DNA of 64,000 nt from NCBI RefSeq assembly GCF_022014595.1, contig NZ_CP091740.1, positions 1,848,200-1,912,199 of the forward strand, written 5' to 3'. Position numbers and translations under genes: made by a program. The notes under the pieces were generated by a model that worked only from the letters and a program-made list of their open reading frames with translations, did no database searches and was not told the origin of the DNA. Origin of the DNA: Solitalea lacus (GTDB taxonomy: Bacteria > Bacteroidota > Bacteroidia > Sphingobacteriales > Sphingobacteriaceae). Position 1 is the first letter of the stretch. The number at the start of each line of letters is the position of its first letter. Shown piece by piece: positions 7,224-16,316 of this stretch.

Positions 7224-7257
7224 GAAATCTGTCATGTAAATGGCAGATTTCTTTTTT
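7224..7257 (+). terminator. terminator of tig
   Basis: GAAATCTGTCA pairs with TGGCAGATTTC (one wobble pair) and is followed by TTTTTT. It lies about 35 bp after the tig stop, so clpP has its own promoter in 7258-7490. No further gene is visible in that stretch. Confidence 0.8.
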
Positions 7258-7490
7258 ATTTATAAGTTATTGATAAATAGGGTTTTGTTGGTCTATGGGG
7301 CTTGTGCTTAACTGTTTACCCCTTACTTTACAGTATCAATCATCATTTATGTATGATATTTGATTATATTCGTTTCAACAAGAAATAAGAATGAAATAAC
7401 GACAATAGCTAATCAGATGCTGTTAAAATCTTAGTAAGCTGTTGATTGTTAGTATCATGATATCATTAAAAAAATCTAATTTTATATTTC

Positions 7491-8198
7491 ATGAAAGACA
7501 GAATCGATAAAAACGAATTTCGTAAATATGCTGTAAAGCACCATCGTATTAATAGTTTAGCTGTTGACGGTTTTATTTCACGTGTTGAAAATCGTAAGCT
7601 GCCAACTAACATTACGCCTTATATTATTGAAGAACGCCCTATGAATGTAGCTTCAATGGACGTTTTTTCACGTTTGATGATGGATCGTATTATCTTTTTA
7701 GGTGATCCGATTTATGATGTTACAGCAAATATTGTTCAGGCTCAGTTGTTATTTTTGCAGTCAGTAGATGCAAAGCGTGATATTCAATTATATCTGAACA
7801 GTCCGGGCGGTTCTGTTTATGCAGGTTTAGGAATTTACGATACTATGCAATTTGTAGAGCCGGATGTTGCAACAATTTGTACCGGTATGGCAGCATCAAT
7901 GGGAGCCGTACTTTTATGTGCCGGAGCCGCAGGTAAACGTGCTGGCTTAGCGCACTCTCGTGTAATGATCCACCAACCAATGGGTGGGGCAGAAGGTCAG
8001 GCATCAGATATCGAAATTACAGCTCGTGAAATTGGTAAATTGAAGAAAGAGTTGTACGAAATCATTGCTCGACACAGTGGACAAACTTATGATAAGGTTT
8101 GGGAATCTTCTGACCGTGATTTTTGGATGATTGCACAAGAAGCCAAAGAATTTGGTATGATTGATGAAGTATTGACTTCAACCAAGGATATTAAATAA
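7491..8198 (+). CDS. clpP: ATP-dependent Clp protease proteolytic subunit
   Basis: The 235-residue serine protease subunit forms the tetradecameric chamber used by ClpX. The catalytic triad is visible: Ser136 in TGMAASMGAV, His161 in VMIHQPMGG and Asp210 in SSDRDFW, with the family spacing (25 and 49 residues). The N-terminal extension of about 40 residues is longer than in E. coli and is typical of Bacteroidota. It is followed 61 bp downstream by clpX, with a hairpin between them. Confidence 0.97.
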   Translation: MKDRIDKNEFRKYAVKHHRINSLAVDGFISRVENRKLPTNITPYIIEERPMNVASMDVFSRLMMDRIIFLGDPIYDVTANIVQAQLLFLQSVDAKRDIQLYLNSPGGSVYAGLGIYDTMQFVEPDVATICTGMAASMGAVLLCAGAAGKRAGLAHSRVMIHQPMGGAEGQASDIEITAREIGKLKKELYEIIARHSGQTYDKVWESSDRDFWMIAQEAKEFGMIDEVLTSTKDIK

Positions 8199-8212
8199 TA
8201 AAGTATGATTTT

Positions 8213-8241
8213 AGGGAGGCAATTAATAGAATTGTCTCCCT
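8213..8241 (+). promoter_or_regulatory. hairpin between clpP and clpX
   Basis: AGGGAGGCAATT pairs with AATTGTCTCCCT (8213-8224 with 8230-8241, one wobble pair) around a 5-nt loop. No T-run follows, so it is not a standard terminator. It may act as an RNA processing or stability element that sets different levels of ClpP and ClpX. Confidence 0.5.
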
Positions 8242-8259
8242 GAAATCTAATATCAGATA

Positions 8260-9501
8260 ATGAGTAAAAATCAAAAAGACGTTAGGTGTTCTTTCTGTGG
8301 TTCGTCAAAGCAAGATGTTGCTTTAATGATTGCAGGAATTGATGGGCATATCTGTGATCGTTGCCTTGAGCAAGGTTATCAGATTTTGAACGAAGAAACC
8401 GTTCAAAACAAAGCAAAAAAAGCGCAGCTTGAATTAAATCTTGTTAAACCGATTGAGATAAAGAAGCATCTTGATCAATATGTAATCGGACAGGATGATG
8501 CTAAGCGTGTGCTTGCTGTTGCTGTTTACAACCATTATAAGCGTTTAAACCAAAAGGTGGATAAGGATGAAGTTGAGATTGAAAAATCAAATATCCTGAT
8601 GGTGGGTGAAACAGGAACAGGCAAAACGTTATTGGCAAAAACAATTGCCAAAATATTGCATGTTCCGTTTTGTATATGTGATGCTACTGTTTTAACTGAA
8701 GCAGGTTACGTTGGGGAAGATGTTGAAAGTATTTTAACCCGTTTATTGCAAGCCGCTGATTATGATGTGGCTGCTGCGGAACGAGGCATCGTTTATATTG
8801 ATGAAGTAGATAAAATTGCTCGTAAAAGTGATAATCCTTCCATTACTCGCGATGTGTCAGGAGAGGGTGTGCAACAGGCGCTCTTGAAAATTTTAGAAGG
8901 AACAGTTGTAAATGTACCTCCACAAGGCGGTCGTAAACACCCAGACCAAAAAATGATTGCCGTTAATACCAGCAACATTTTATTTATATGTGGTGGAGCC
9001 TTTGATGGAATCGATAAAAAAATCGCAAATCGTTTACAAACCCAGGCAATAGGTTATGGAGCTAAGAAACACGGAGAAAAGATCGATAAGAACAATATGC
9101 TCCAGTACATTACTCCTAAAGATTTAAAAAGTTTCGGATTAATTCCTGAACTAATTGGTCGAGTACCTGTATTAACTTATTTAAATCCTTTAGACAGGGC
9201 TACTTTGCTTTCCATTTTAGTAGAACCTAAAAACTCATTGATTAAGCAATACATCAAACTGTTTTCATATGAAGGCATTAAGCTTTCTTTTGAAAATGAA
9301 GTATTGGAGTATATTGTTGATAAAGCAATGGAGTTTAAACTTGGAGCTCGTGGTTTGCGCTCAATTTGTGAAGCAATTATGATTGATCATATGTTTGAGC
9401 TACCATCAAAAGAAAATGTGAGCGAGTTAGTGATTACATTAGATTATGCTAAAGATAAGTTTGAGAAATCGGCCAATTTGAAAAAGTTGAAAGCCGCTTA
9501 A
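8260..9501 (+). CDS. clpX: ATP-dependent Clp protease ATP-binding subunit ClpX
   Basis: The 413-residue AAA+ unfoldase feeds substrates to ClpP. The N-terminal zinc domain has Cys10, Cys13, Cys32 and Cys35. Walker A is GETGTGKT (residues 116-123) and Walker B is IVYIDEVDK. The sensor and C-terminal small domain follow (LGARGLRSI). The ClpP-docking IGF loop appears as IGY in [11 protein letters not shown], a common variant. It forms a unit with clpP and ends at a strong terminator. Confidence 0.97.
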   Translation: MSKNQKDVRCSFCGSSKQDVALMIAGIDGHICDRCLEQGYQILNEETVQNKAKKAQLELNLVKPIEIKKHLDQYVIGQDDAKRVLAVAVYNHYKRLNQKVDKDEVEIEKSNILMVGETGTGKTLLAKTIAKILHVPFCICDATVLTEAGYVGEDVESILTRLLQAADYDVAAAERGIVYIDEVDKIARKSDNPSITRDVSGEGVQQALLKILEGTVVNVPPQGGRKHPDQKMIAVNTSNILFICGGAFDGIDKKIANRLQTQAIGYGAKKHGEKIDKNNMLQYITPKDLKSFGLIPELIGRVPVLTYLNPLDRATLLSILVEPKNSLIKQYIKLFSYEGIKLSFENEVLEYIVDKAMEFKLGARGLRSICEAIMIDHMFELPSKENVSELVITLDYAKDKFEKSANLKKLKAA

Positions 9502-9528
9502 ATTATCTCCATTGATATTAGTTTTAAG

Positions 9529-9557
9529 AGAGAGCCTATTCGGTTCTCTTTTTTTTT
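9529..9557 (+). terminator. terminator of clpPX
   Basis: AGAGAGCC pairs with GGTTCTCT (9529-9536 with 9542-9549) and is followed by eight T. It is 28 bp after the clpX stop. Confidence 0.85.
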
Positions 9558-9714
9558 GCTTAATAATCGGTTGAAAACCGTATTTTAAACCTCATTATCT
9601 GCCTTTATTCCTTAAAGTTGAATTTTTATTAAACTTGATTAACTTTTTTTTATTATGAAAAATTAAATTATTTTAGTTGTAAATACATTTAGATGGGAAT
9701 TGATCATTATTTAA

Positions 9715-9722
9715 TATATTTG
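9715..9722 (+). promoter_or_regulatory. -7 promoter element for the adhesin/porP genes
   Basis: TATATTTG matches TAnnTTTG. It would give a leader of about 130-140 nt before the surface protein gene. The remaining 9558-9866 is AT-rich and shows no other gene. Confidence 0.45.
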
Positions 9723-9866
9723 CTTAATAATAAAAATTGCTTGTAAAATTTCGGTTTCAAAAAGCGTTTTGTTATAATTACCTTATCTAACTTTCCTCTC
9801 TCTACAAAAACTGACAGTTAAACCCTGTCAAACAATTCCCATTATGAAAATCTAATCATTTTACTT

Positions 9867-12440
9867 ATGGGAAACGTTTACAAACTAAACACCAAACCCG
9901 ACCATATGAAATTCGACCGCGGTTTCACAATACGGTTATCCGCATTAGTGAGTTGTTTGCTAATTGTATTATGCAATTGGAAGGCAGCTGCTTTGCCTTT
10001 TAAAGTACAATCAAGGCTAAACGTTCATAGGTTAATTTATGCATCTTTTTTACCTGGGGAATCTTTTACCTTTTCACCAATAAGTAATAACACCATCATA
10101 CAACCTCCGGTTTATGGAATTTGTAATGGCTTTTCATTTGATTCAGGATTGATAGTAGGGTCGGATGCATCTCCTGCAGGCACAACTTATAATTGGCAAA
10201 AAAGTATTGACTTAGGAGTAACCTGGACAGATGTGGGCGTAACCTTACGAGATTACAATCCTCCTGTATCAACTAAAACCACATGGTATCGAAGAGTTGC
10301 CATTAATGGCCCTGACCAGGACATAAGTAATGTTGTAAGAATTGTCATTGCTAGTACTTCTGTTGGAAATAATACTATTTTAACCAATCAGGATATCGTT
10401 TCCGGAGCTACCCCTCAGAAGCTTATTGGATCGGATCCTAATGGTGGTGACGGTGTAAGTTATGAGTTTGTATGGGAGCAAAGCAAAGACGGCTCTACAT
10501 GGCAATTAGTTCCTGGGGCCTTTACCGGAAGAGATTATCAGCCAACAGCATTAACTACGTCCACTTTTTATAGACGGAGCGTGCGAATGGGAGTGTGTCC
10601 TGTTTTCGTTAGTAATACAATTAAAGTAACAATAGTTCCGGTTTCTGTTTCTGGCAATACCATTATTCAACCTTTGGAAAATGAAAAGTGCGGTATAGCT
10701 AGTTTTAATCCAAAGGAAATAGCTGGCGCGCAGGTTTCTGTAACTACAGGGGCAACCTTTACTTATCAATGGACGCAAAGTATTGATGGTGGTGCCACCT
10801 ATACCAATATCCCCGGAGCTGTTGGGCAGAACTATGATCCGCCTGAACTTACCAGAACAACCCGTTTTAGGCGTGATGTTATATCAGGAACAGTAGTTAA
10901 TAACAGTAATATCGTATTTATTATTATCAACCCTGATGGCGTTGGTAATAATGTTATAAATCCTATTGCTGATGTTAAGGCCGGTGTTCAGCCGCAATTA
11001 ATTACAGGAAGTGATCCTACTCCAAGTGGGAACGTATTTGAATTCAGATGGGAGCAAAGCGCCGATGGTTTAACAGGCTGGACTTCTGCTCCTGGAGCTA
11101 ATACAGGTAAAAATTATCAGCCTCAGCCGTTGATTCAAACCACGTATTTTCATCGGAAGATTGGATCGGGAGTTTGTCCATCTTCAGAAAGTAATAGTAT
11201 AAAGGTTACGGTTTTGCCTTCAGGTGCTATCTCTAATAATAAAATAACAGCGCCCCCTACAGTTTCCTATTGTGGATTGTCCTCTGTTGATCCAAGCGTT
11301 ATAACTGGTACTGCTGCAACTAATGTATTAACCTACCAGTGGCAACAGAGCTTTAATAACAACAGCTGGTCAAACATTATTGACGCAACAGGACAAAACT
11401 TTGATCCTTCAAACTTAAACCAAAAAGTATCATTCCGCCGGATTGCAATTGCCGGAACCACCCGTGATACGAGTAATGTTGTAGTGTTTTTAGTTACTCC
11501 GGTTGCACTTGATAATAATACAATATTATCTCAACCACAAGTAATTCCGTCAGGAGGTATACCTGCTGCTATTGCAGGGTCTCTGCCAACAGGAGGAGAT
11601 GGAACCTACAATTACTTATGGGAGAAAAGTGAGGGTGGACAAAATAACTGGGTTGTTGCTTCTGGTATTAATAACCAACTGAATTACCAACCTCCAGCAC
11701 AATCAGCTCCTGTTTATTATAGAAGAACCGTGACTTCTGGGGCATGTAGCTCAACAAGTGAAAAATACCTCATCGCAATTACTACTAACACTGATTTGGC
11801 AATTGAAAAAACTGGAGGCATTAGTGATGATGTTCAGAATGCTGTTCAGTTTATCATAAAGGCGATCAATAAAGGTCCTCAAGACGCAATGGCTATTGTA
11901 GTGACTGATACATTGGCAGATAATTTGGAATATATTTCATATAAAACAGATGTAGGTTTTGTTGATTATGATCCTGTTAAAAAGATTATAAAATGGGAGA
12001 TTGATAAACTAGCTGATAAGGAGGAAGTAAAACTTAGGATTAATGCTAAACCTCTTGAAAATCGCAATCTAATAAATGAAGCCTTTATTTCGGCGCAGGT
12101 CGTTGACGCAGATTTGTCAAATAACCGTTCAAAGGCAGTAATTAGGGAGGTTGTATTTGGTATTGATGCGGCGCATGTTCCTAATATGATTACTCCTAAT
12201 GGTGATGGATATAATGACGTGTTTAAAGTTCCAAATATTGTTAGTTTTCCTAATAACGAGTTAACAATTATGGACAGATGGGGAAATAGGGTATATGCTG
12301 TAAAAGAGTATCAGAACAATTGGAATGGCGAGGGATTAGCTGAAGGAACTTATTTCTATGTGCTAAAAATTACGGTTGGGAATAAAATAAAAGTATATAA
12401 AGGTTTTATCACTTTAATGAGAAGTAGAATAAGTGGTTAA
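9867..12440 (+). CDS. large secreted repeat protein with DUF11 and CHU_C (type IX sorting) domains
   Basis: This is an 857-residue secreted surface protein. The signal peptide lies at MKFDRGFTIRLSALVSC..., and the in-frame ATG at 9906 may be the real start. Six modules of about 95 residues follow (from residues 74, 168, 263, 361, 457 and 550), each with a YxWxxSxDG-like core and YRR near the end. They alternate in type: odd modules carry a Cys near the start, even modules a Cys near the end (GVCP). Next come a DUF11-like domain (about 642-760) and a C-terminal CHU_C gliding-motility domain (about 770-857, NMITPNGDGYNDVF). CHU_C is a type IX secretion signal for SprF-linked proteins. The PorP/SprF gene follows after 15 bp, so this is likely its cargo adhesin. 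Confidence 0.85.
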   Translation: MGNVYKLNTKPDHMKFDRGFTIRLSALVSCLLIVLCNWKAAALPFKVQSRLNVHRLIYASFLPGESFTFSPISNNTIIQPPVYGICNGFSFDSGLIVGSDASPAGTTYNWQKSIDLGVTWTDVGVTLRDYNPPVSTKTTWYRRVAINGPDQDISNVVRIVIASTSVGNNTILTNQDIVSGATPQKLIGSDPNGGDGVSYEFVWEQSKDGSTWQLVPGAFTGRDYQPTALTTSTFYRRSVRMGVCPVFVSNTIKVTIVPVSVSGNTIIQPLENEKCGIASFNPKEIAGAQVSVTTGATFTYQWTQSIDGGATYTNIPGAVGQNYDPPELTRTTRFRRDVISGTVVNNSNIVFIIINPDGVGNNVINPIADVKAGVQPQLITGSDPTPSGNVFEFRWEQSADGLTGWTSAPGANTGKNYQPQPLIQTTYFHRKIGSGVCPSSESNSIKVTVLPSGAISNNKITAPPTVSYCGLSSVDPSVITGTAATNVLTYQWQQSFNNNSWSNIIDATGQNFDPSNLNQKVSFRRIAIAGTTRDTSNVVVFLVTPVALDNNTILSQPQVIPSGGIPAAIAGSLPTGGDGTYNYLWEKSEGGQNNWVVASGINNQLNYQPPAQSAPVYYRRTVTSGACSSTSEKYLIAITTNTDLAIEKTGGISDDVQNAVQFIIKAINKGPQDAMAIVVTDTLADNLEYISYKTDVGFVDYDPVKKIIKWEIDKLADKEEVKLRINAKPLENRNLINEAFISAQVVDADLSNNRSKAVIREVVFGIDAAHVPNMITPNGDGYNDVFKVPNIVSFPNNELTIMDRWGNRVYAVKEYQNNWNGEGLAEGTYFYVLKITVGNKIKVYKGFITLMRSRISG

Positions 12441-12455
12441 ATGTAATGGTGTTTT

Positions 12456-14090
12456 ATGAATAAAAAACTACAACTTCTAGTTTTCATGTGCTTTTTGTTT
12501 ACCACTAAAGTTTGGGCTCAGCAAGATGCACAGTTTAGCCAATATATGTTTAATGGCTTGTACATTAATCCTGCTTATGCCGGTTTTAAGCAAAATCTCA
12601 ACATAAATTCTTTTTATAGAATGCAATGGAGTGGATTCGATGGAGGACCCCGAACAATGACTCTGTCCCTGGATGCTCCAATGTATGATAACACAATGGG
12701 ATTGGGCTTTCAAGTAGCAAGTGATAAAATTGGAAATACCAATGATCTGTCTGCATTCGGAATCTATTCGTACAGATTACAGGTTAACGATGAATCACAT
12801 TTGGCATTTGGCTTAGGTGTAGGTTTTTACCGTTCAGCATTTAATGGTTCGAAAAATATTCTGGATGATTCAGGAGATCCACTGAACTCTGGTAACGCAT
12901 CCAGTTCTTTCAGTCCTGAATTAAAGTTTGGTTTATTCTATAATACCGAACGCTTTTATATGGGATTATCAGCCAATAATCTATTATCACCTTATTTGAA
13001 AAAGGATTACGATTTAAGTACGATTTCTCCACCTAAATCCACCCAGGTTTATTTAACCTCAGGTGTTGCTTTACCTTTAAGTGAAAATGTGGTTATGAAA
13101 CCTTCATTTTTATTAAAACAAGATATAAAGGGTTATTCAACACTTGATTTGAATGCATTTTTCCTGTTTTACGATAAAATTTGGGTAGGAGGTGCTTACA
13201 GAAATAGTTTCAAACTCATCAATAAACAACCTAATCAACCTTTATACAATGCCAATGCAGCCATTCTAATGACAGAACTGTTTTTAGGCGAAAAGTTCAG
13301 GGTTGGTTATGCATTTGATATGTCATTGAGTGCTGTAAAAGATTTGAACGCTAGTTCCCATGAAGTCTCATTAAGTTATTGCTTGGATGTTAAGGATATT
13401 ATACCCGAGCGTGCACCGGCTCCACGAAATGTACAAGGTGTAACTGAACGTGCAGAAAAAGCTAAAGCTAAGGCAGCAGAGAAAGAAACGAAGCAAAAAG
13501 CTCGTGCTGAACAAGAAGCTTCAAAGGCCGCTCAAAAGGAACAAGAAAGAAAAGAGAAAGAGCAGAAAACTGCTGAGGAGAAAGTCGTTAAGCAAAAAGA
13601 AGAACCGAAAGTTATAGAACAACAAGTTAAAGAGAAGGAAAAGGTAGAAGTTCCTCAACCTAAGGTAAATGAAGAAGCTAAAGCTCAGGAAAGTAAAGCT
13701 CATGATGAAGCTAAGCGTATAAAAGAAGAAGAAAGACAGGTAGCTGAATTACGTGCAAGCGAAGCCAAGCGAGAACGTGCTGAAGCCAAGGCAAGAGCTA
13801 AAGCTGAGGCGAAAGAACGAGAAGATGCAAAACGTAAAGAGGAGGACGCCAAACGTGAGGAAGAGCGCAAAGAAAAAGAGGCTGCACGTGAAAATGAGCG
13901 CGCTGCAATGAAAGAGAAAGATGCTGAAAAAGCCAAAGAAAAAGCGGAGAAAATGAAGGAAGAAAAGGCTAAGGAAGTGGAAACACCTGAGCAACGTGAG
14001 GAACGGAAAAAAGCTGAAAAAGAAGAGGCTAAGCGTATCAAAAAACTTAAGCGTCAAAAAGGTGCAATGGTAACGCCACGATACTTCTAA
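12456..14090 (+). CDS. PorP/SprF family outer-membrane protein with a long charged C-terminal coiled coil
   Basis: The 544-residue protein has a signal peptide (ending TTKVWAQ) and an N-terminal PorP/SprF barrel domain (about residues 23-315; QDAQFSQYMFNGLYINPAYA is the family hallmark). Such proteins attach type IX cargo to the surface. The family is usually about 300-340 residues. Here some 220 extra residues, almost only Lys, Glu, Ala, Arg and Asp, form a predicted long coiled coil and end in RQKGAMVTPRYF. It forms a unit with the adhesin upstream (15-bp gap), and an OmpA-type gene lies downstream. The extension may reach through the periplasm to the peptidoglycan or the motor. Confidence 0.88.
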   Translation: MNKKLQLLVFMCFLFTTKVWAQQDAQFSQYMFNGLYINPAYAGFKQNLNINSFYRMQWSGFDGGPRTMTLSLDAPMYDNTMGLGFQVASDKIGNTNDLSAFGIYSYRLQVNDESHLAFGLGVGFYRSAFNGSKNILDDSGDPLNSGNASSSFSPELKFGLFYNTERFYMGLSANNLLSPYLKKDYDLSTISPPKSTQVYLTSGVALPLSENVVMKPSFLLKQDIKGYSTLDLNAFFLFYDKIWVGGAYRNSFKLINKQPNQPLYNANAAILMTELFLGEKFRVGYAFDMSLSAVKDLNASSHEVSLSYCLDVKDIIPERAPAPRNVQGVTERAEKAKAKAAEKETKQKARAEQEASKAAQKEQERKEKEQKTAEEKVVKQKEEPKVIEQQVKEKEKVEVPQPKVNEEAKAQESKAHDEAKRIKEEERQVAELRASEAKRERAEAKARAKAEAKEREDAKRKEEDAKREEERKEKEAARENERAAMKEKDAEKAKEKAEKMKEEKAKEVETPEQREERKKAEKEEAKRIKKLKRQKGAMVTPRYF

Positions 14091-14268
14091 TGTTGTGTGA
14101 AGACTAATGATTTTATTAACAATTAAATGTTAATTATTTAATAGAAATTATTGTGGTTCAGTTTTTTATGATTTACTCTTGGTTAGATAATGTGATTATA
14201 ATCTAACTTAACCATTTGGAAAAAGGAATTATATATATATTTTGGCAATTAAATAAACTTAGGGTCAT

Positions 14269-16242
14269 ATGAAACGTTTTTTAGGTATTTTAACAATAGT
14301 AGGTTTTATCTGCAGTGCAGAGATGACCTACGCACAGGTTGATAAGGCCGATCAGGAGTTTGAGCAGTTGAGTTATACTACTGCGTTAGAACTTTACAAA
14401 AAAGCCTTTGAACAAACCAAAACAGTACCAATTCTTCAAAGAATTGTTGAGTGTTATAAACGAACCAATCGTTATAAAGAGTGGGAAACTTGGGCGGCAA
14501 AATTAATTGCTGCAGACAATAAAAATCCAGAGAATTACCTTACTTATGGTGAAGCTTTGGTAAGAAATGGTAAATACGCTGATGCTAAGCAAGCCTTTTA
14601 TTTGTATGGCCGTTATTCTAATGGTAAATTATTCGAGTCACAGTTTTTACAAGCTTCTTGTGATAGTGCTCTGTATCAAATGAATAACCCTCAAACTCAG
14701 GCTACAGTAAAGTCTCTTGATATTTTGAGTACTCCTTATTCGGATTGGGGATTGGTAAAATATCGTAATGGTTTCGTGTTCAGTTCTGACCGTCCATGGG
14801 AACAAAAAACAATTGATAAAAACTCTAAGAAACTTTATGGCTGGACAGGTCGTCCATTCTTAAAGATTTTCTATGTAGAAAGTGATCCTGAGAAAAATGT
14901 TTGGGGAACTCCAACCTTATTCTCTGATTTCTTCAATGGTGAATATCATACTGCAGGTGCTGCATTCAATGAGCGCCAGAATACAGTATTCTTTACTCGT
15001 ACTCGTTTTGTAAATACTCCAGAAACCGGTACTAAACCAGTTTTGCGTTTAGAGATATTCATGTCTGAAGCTTGGAAAGAAGCTAAACCATTTAAGCATA
15101 ACTCAATTTTGAAATACTCAGTAGGAGACCCTGCCGTTACTTCAGACGGTAGTCGTTTATACTTTGTTTCTGATATGTTAGGTGGCTACGGAGGTACAGA
15201 CATTTACTATTGCGATATGGGTACTGATGGGGAGTGGGGCGCATTTAAGAATGCTGGTCCTGGCATTAATAGTAAGGGTGATGAGCGTTTTCCTACTTTA
15301 ATGAATGATAATGTAATGTTCTTCTCTTCAAACGGCCGTATTGGTATGGGAGGATTGGACATTTACCGTGCTACTCGTTCAAAAGAAGAATGGAAAGACG
15401 TTATTCGTTTAGATTATCCGATTAACTCACCTCAGGATGATTTCAGTTTGGTGGTTACTAAGATATCAGGTGTTCCGGAGAATGCTGATAAAATTAAATT
15501 AGAAGGTTTCTTCTCTTCGGATCGTTTTGACTCAAAAGGTGCTGACGATATTTATCAGTTTACTTGTGTAATGCCTCAGTTCCAAAAGGAATACTATTAC
15601 AAAGGGCGTACAATCAATAATGAGACCGGTTTGCCAATTACCAATGTTTCGATTACTGTAATTGATTTGGCTAGCAAAACATCCAATACCTATAAATCAA
15701 ATGATAAAGGTGATTACGAAGTTCCGTTAAAGCCAAATCGTCAATATGAGATTGTGATGAAGAAGAATAACTATTTCGCTTCAAAACAATTATTCAATAC
15801 AGGAGATCAACTGCGCCCTGACATGTTGCAATCAGACTTAAAGTTTGACCCAATTGTATTGGATCGTTCAATCCGTTTGAATAACATTTATTATGACTTT
15901 AATAAGGCTACCATTACGGCTGAATCTCAAAATGATTTAGATAATTTGGTGGGTGTTATGAAAGAAAACCCTGAGATTATTGTAGAGCTTGGTGCTCATA
16001 CCGATTCAAGAGGTGATGCTGCTACCAATTTAGCATTGTCGCAGAAACGCGCCCAAGCTGTAGTTGATTATGTAGTTACTAAAGGAATTGCAGCTACACG
16101 TATTATTGCTAAGGGTTACGGAAAAACCAAACCTCTTGTAATGTGCGATAACGCTGCTGATTGTTCGGAGGCTGAACATGCTTTGAACCGTCGTACAGAA
16201 TTTAAAGTGACAAAAGTAAGTGCTATTGCTTCAAGCAAATAA
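14269..16242 (+). CDS. OmpA-family protein with TPR and PD40 repeats (PorE-like)
   Basis: This 657-residue protein is of the type that anchors type IX components to the cell wall. Order of parts: signal peptide (ends TYAQ), TPR-like helices (about 25-130), PD40/WD40-type propeller segments (GDPAVTSDGSRLYFVSDM, DERFPTLMNDNVMFFSSNGR), a carboxypeptidase regulatory-like beta domain (KGRTINNETGLPITNVSITV), and the C-terminal OmpA peptidoglycan-binding domain (VELGAHTDSRGD, LSQKRAQAVVDYV). It stands 178 bp after the PorP gene, on the same strand. Together the three genes form a surface display locus. Confidence 0.88.
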   Translation: MKRFLGILTIVGFICSAEMTYAQVDKADQEFEQLSYTTALELYKKAFEQTKTVPILQRIVECYKRTNRYKEWETWAAKLIAADNKNPENYLTYGEALVRNGKYADAKQAFYLYGRYSNGKLFESQFLQASCDSALYQMNNPQTQATVKSLDILSTPYSDWGLVKYRNGFVFSSDRPWEQKTIDKNSKKLYGWTGRPFLKIFYVESDPEKNVWGTPTLFSDFFNGEYHTAGAAFNERQNTVFFTRTRFVNTPETGTKPVLRLEIFMSEAWKEAKPFKHNSILKYSVGDPAVTSDGSRLYFVSDMLGGYGGTDIYYCDMGTDGEWGAFKNAGPGINSKGDERFPTLMNDNVMFFSSNGRIGMGGLDIYRATRSKEEWKDVIRLDYPINSPQDDFSLVVTKISGVPENADKIKLEGFFSSDRFDSKGADDIYQFTCVMPQFQKEYYYKGRTINNETGLPITNVSITVIDLASKTSNTYKSNDKGDYEVPLKPNRQYEIVMKKNNYFASKQLFNTGDQLRPDMLQSDLKFDPIVLDRSIRLNNIYYDFNKATITAESQNDLDNLVGVMKENPEIIVELGAHTDSRGDAATNLALSQKRAQAVVDYVVTKGIAATRIIAKGYGKTKPLVMCDNAADCSEAEHALNRRTEFKVTKVSAIASSK

Positions 16243-16262
16243 TTTGATTGAGCTTCAATAAC

Positions 16263-16294
16263 AAAAAAAATCCGGCCATAAGCCGGATTTTTTT
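16263..16294. terminator. bidirectional terminator
   Basis: TCCGGC pairs with GCCGGA (16271-16276 with 16282-16287), flanked by an A-run and a T-run, so it serves both the OmpA gene (plus) and the convergent glycogen synthase gene (minus). Confidence 0.9.
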
Positions 16295-16316
16295 GTTATT
16301 GAAAATCTGTCTTGCT

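Noticed and set aside
13521-14057. Several minus-strand frames opposite the PorP coiled-coil tail
   Set aside because: They are low-complexity Ser/Phe/Leu shadows of the Lys/Glu/Ala codons.
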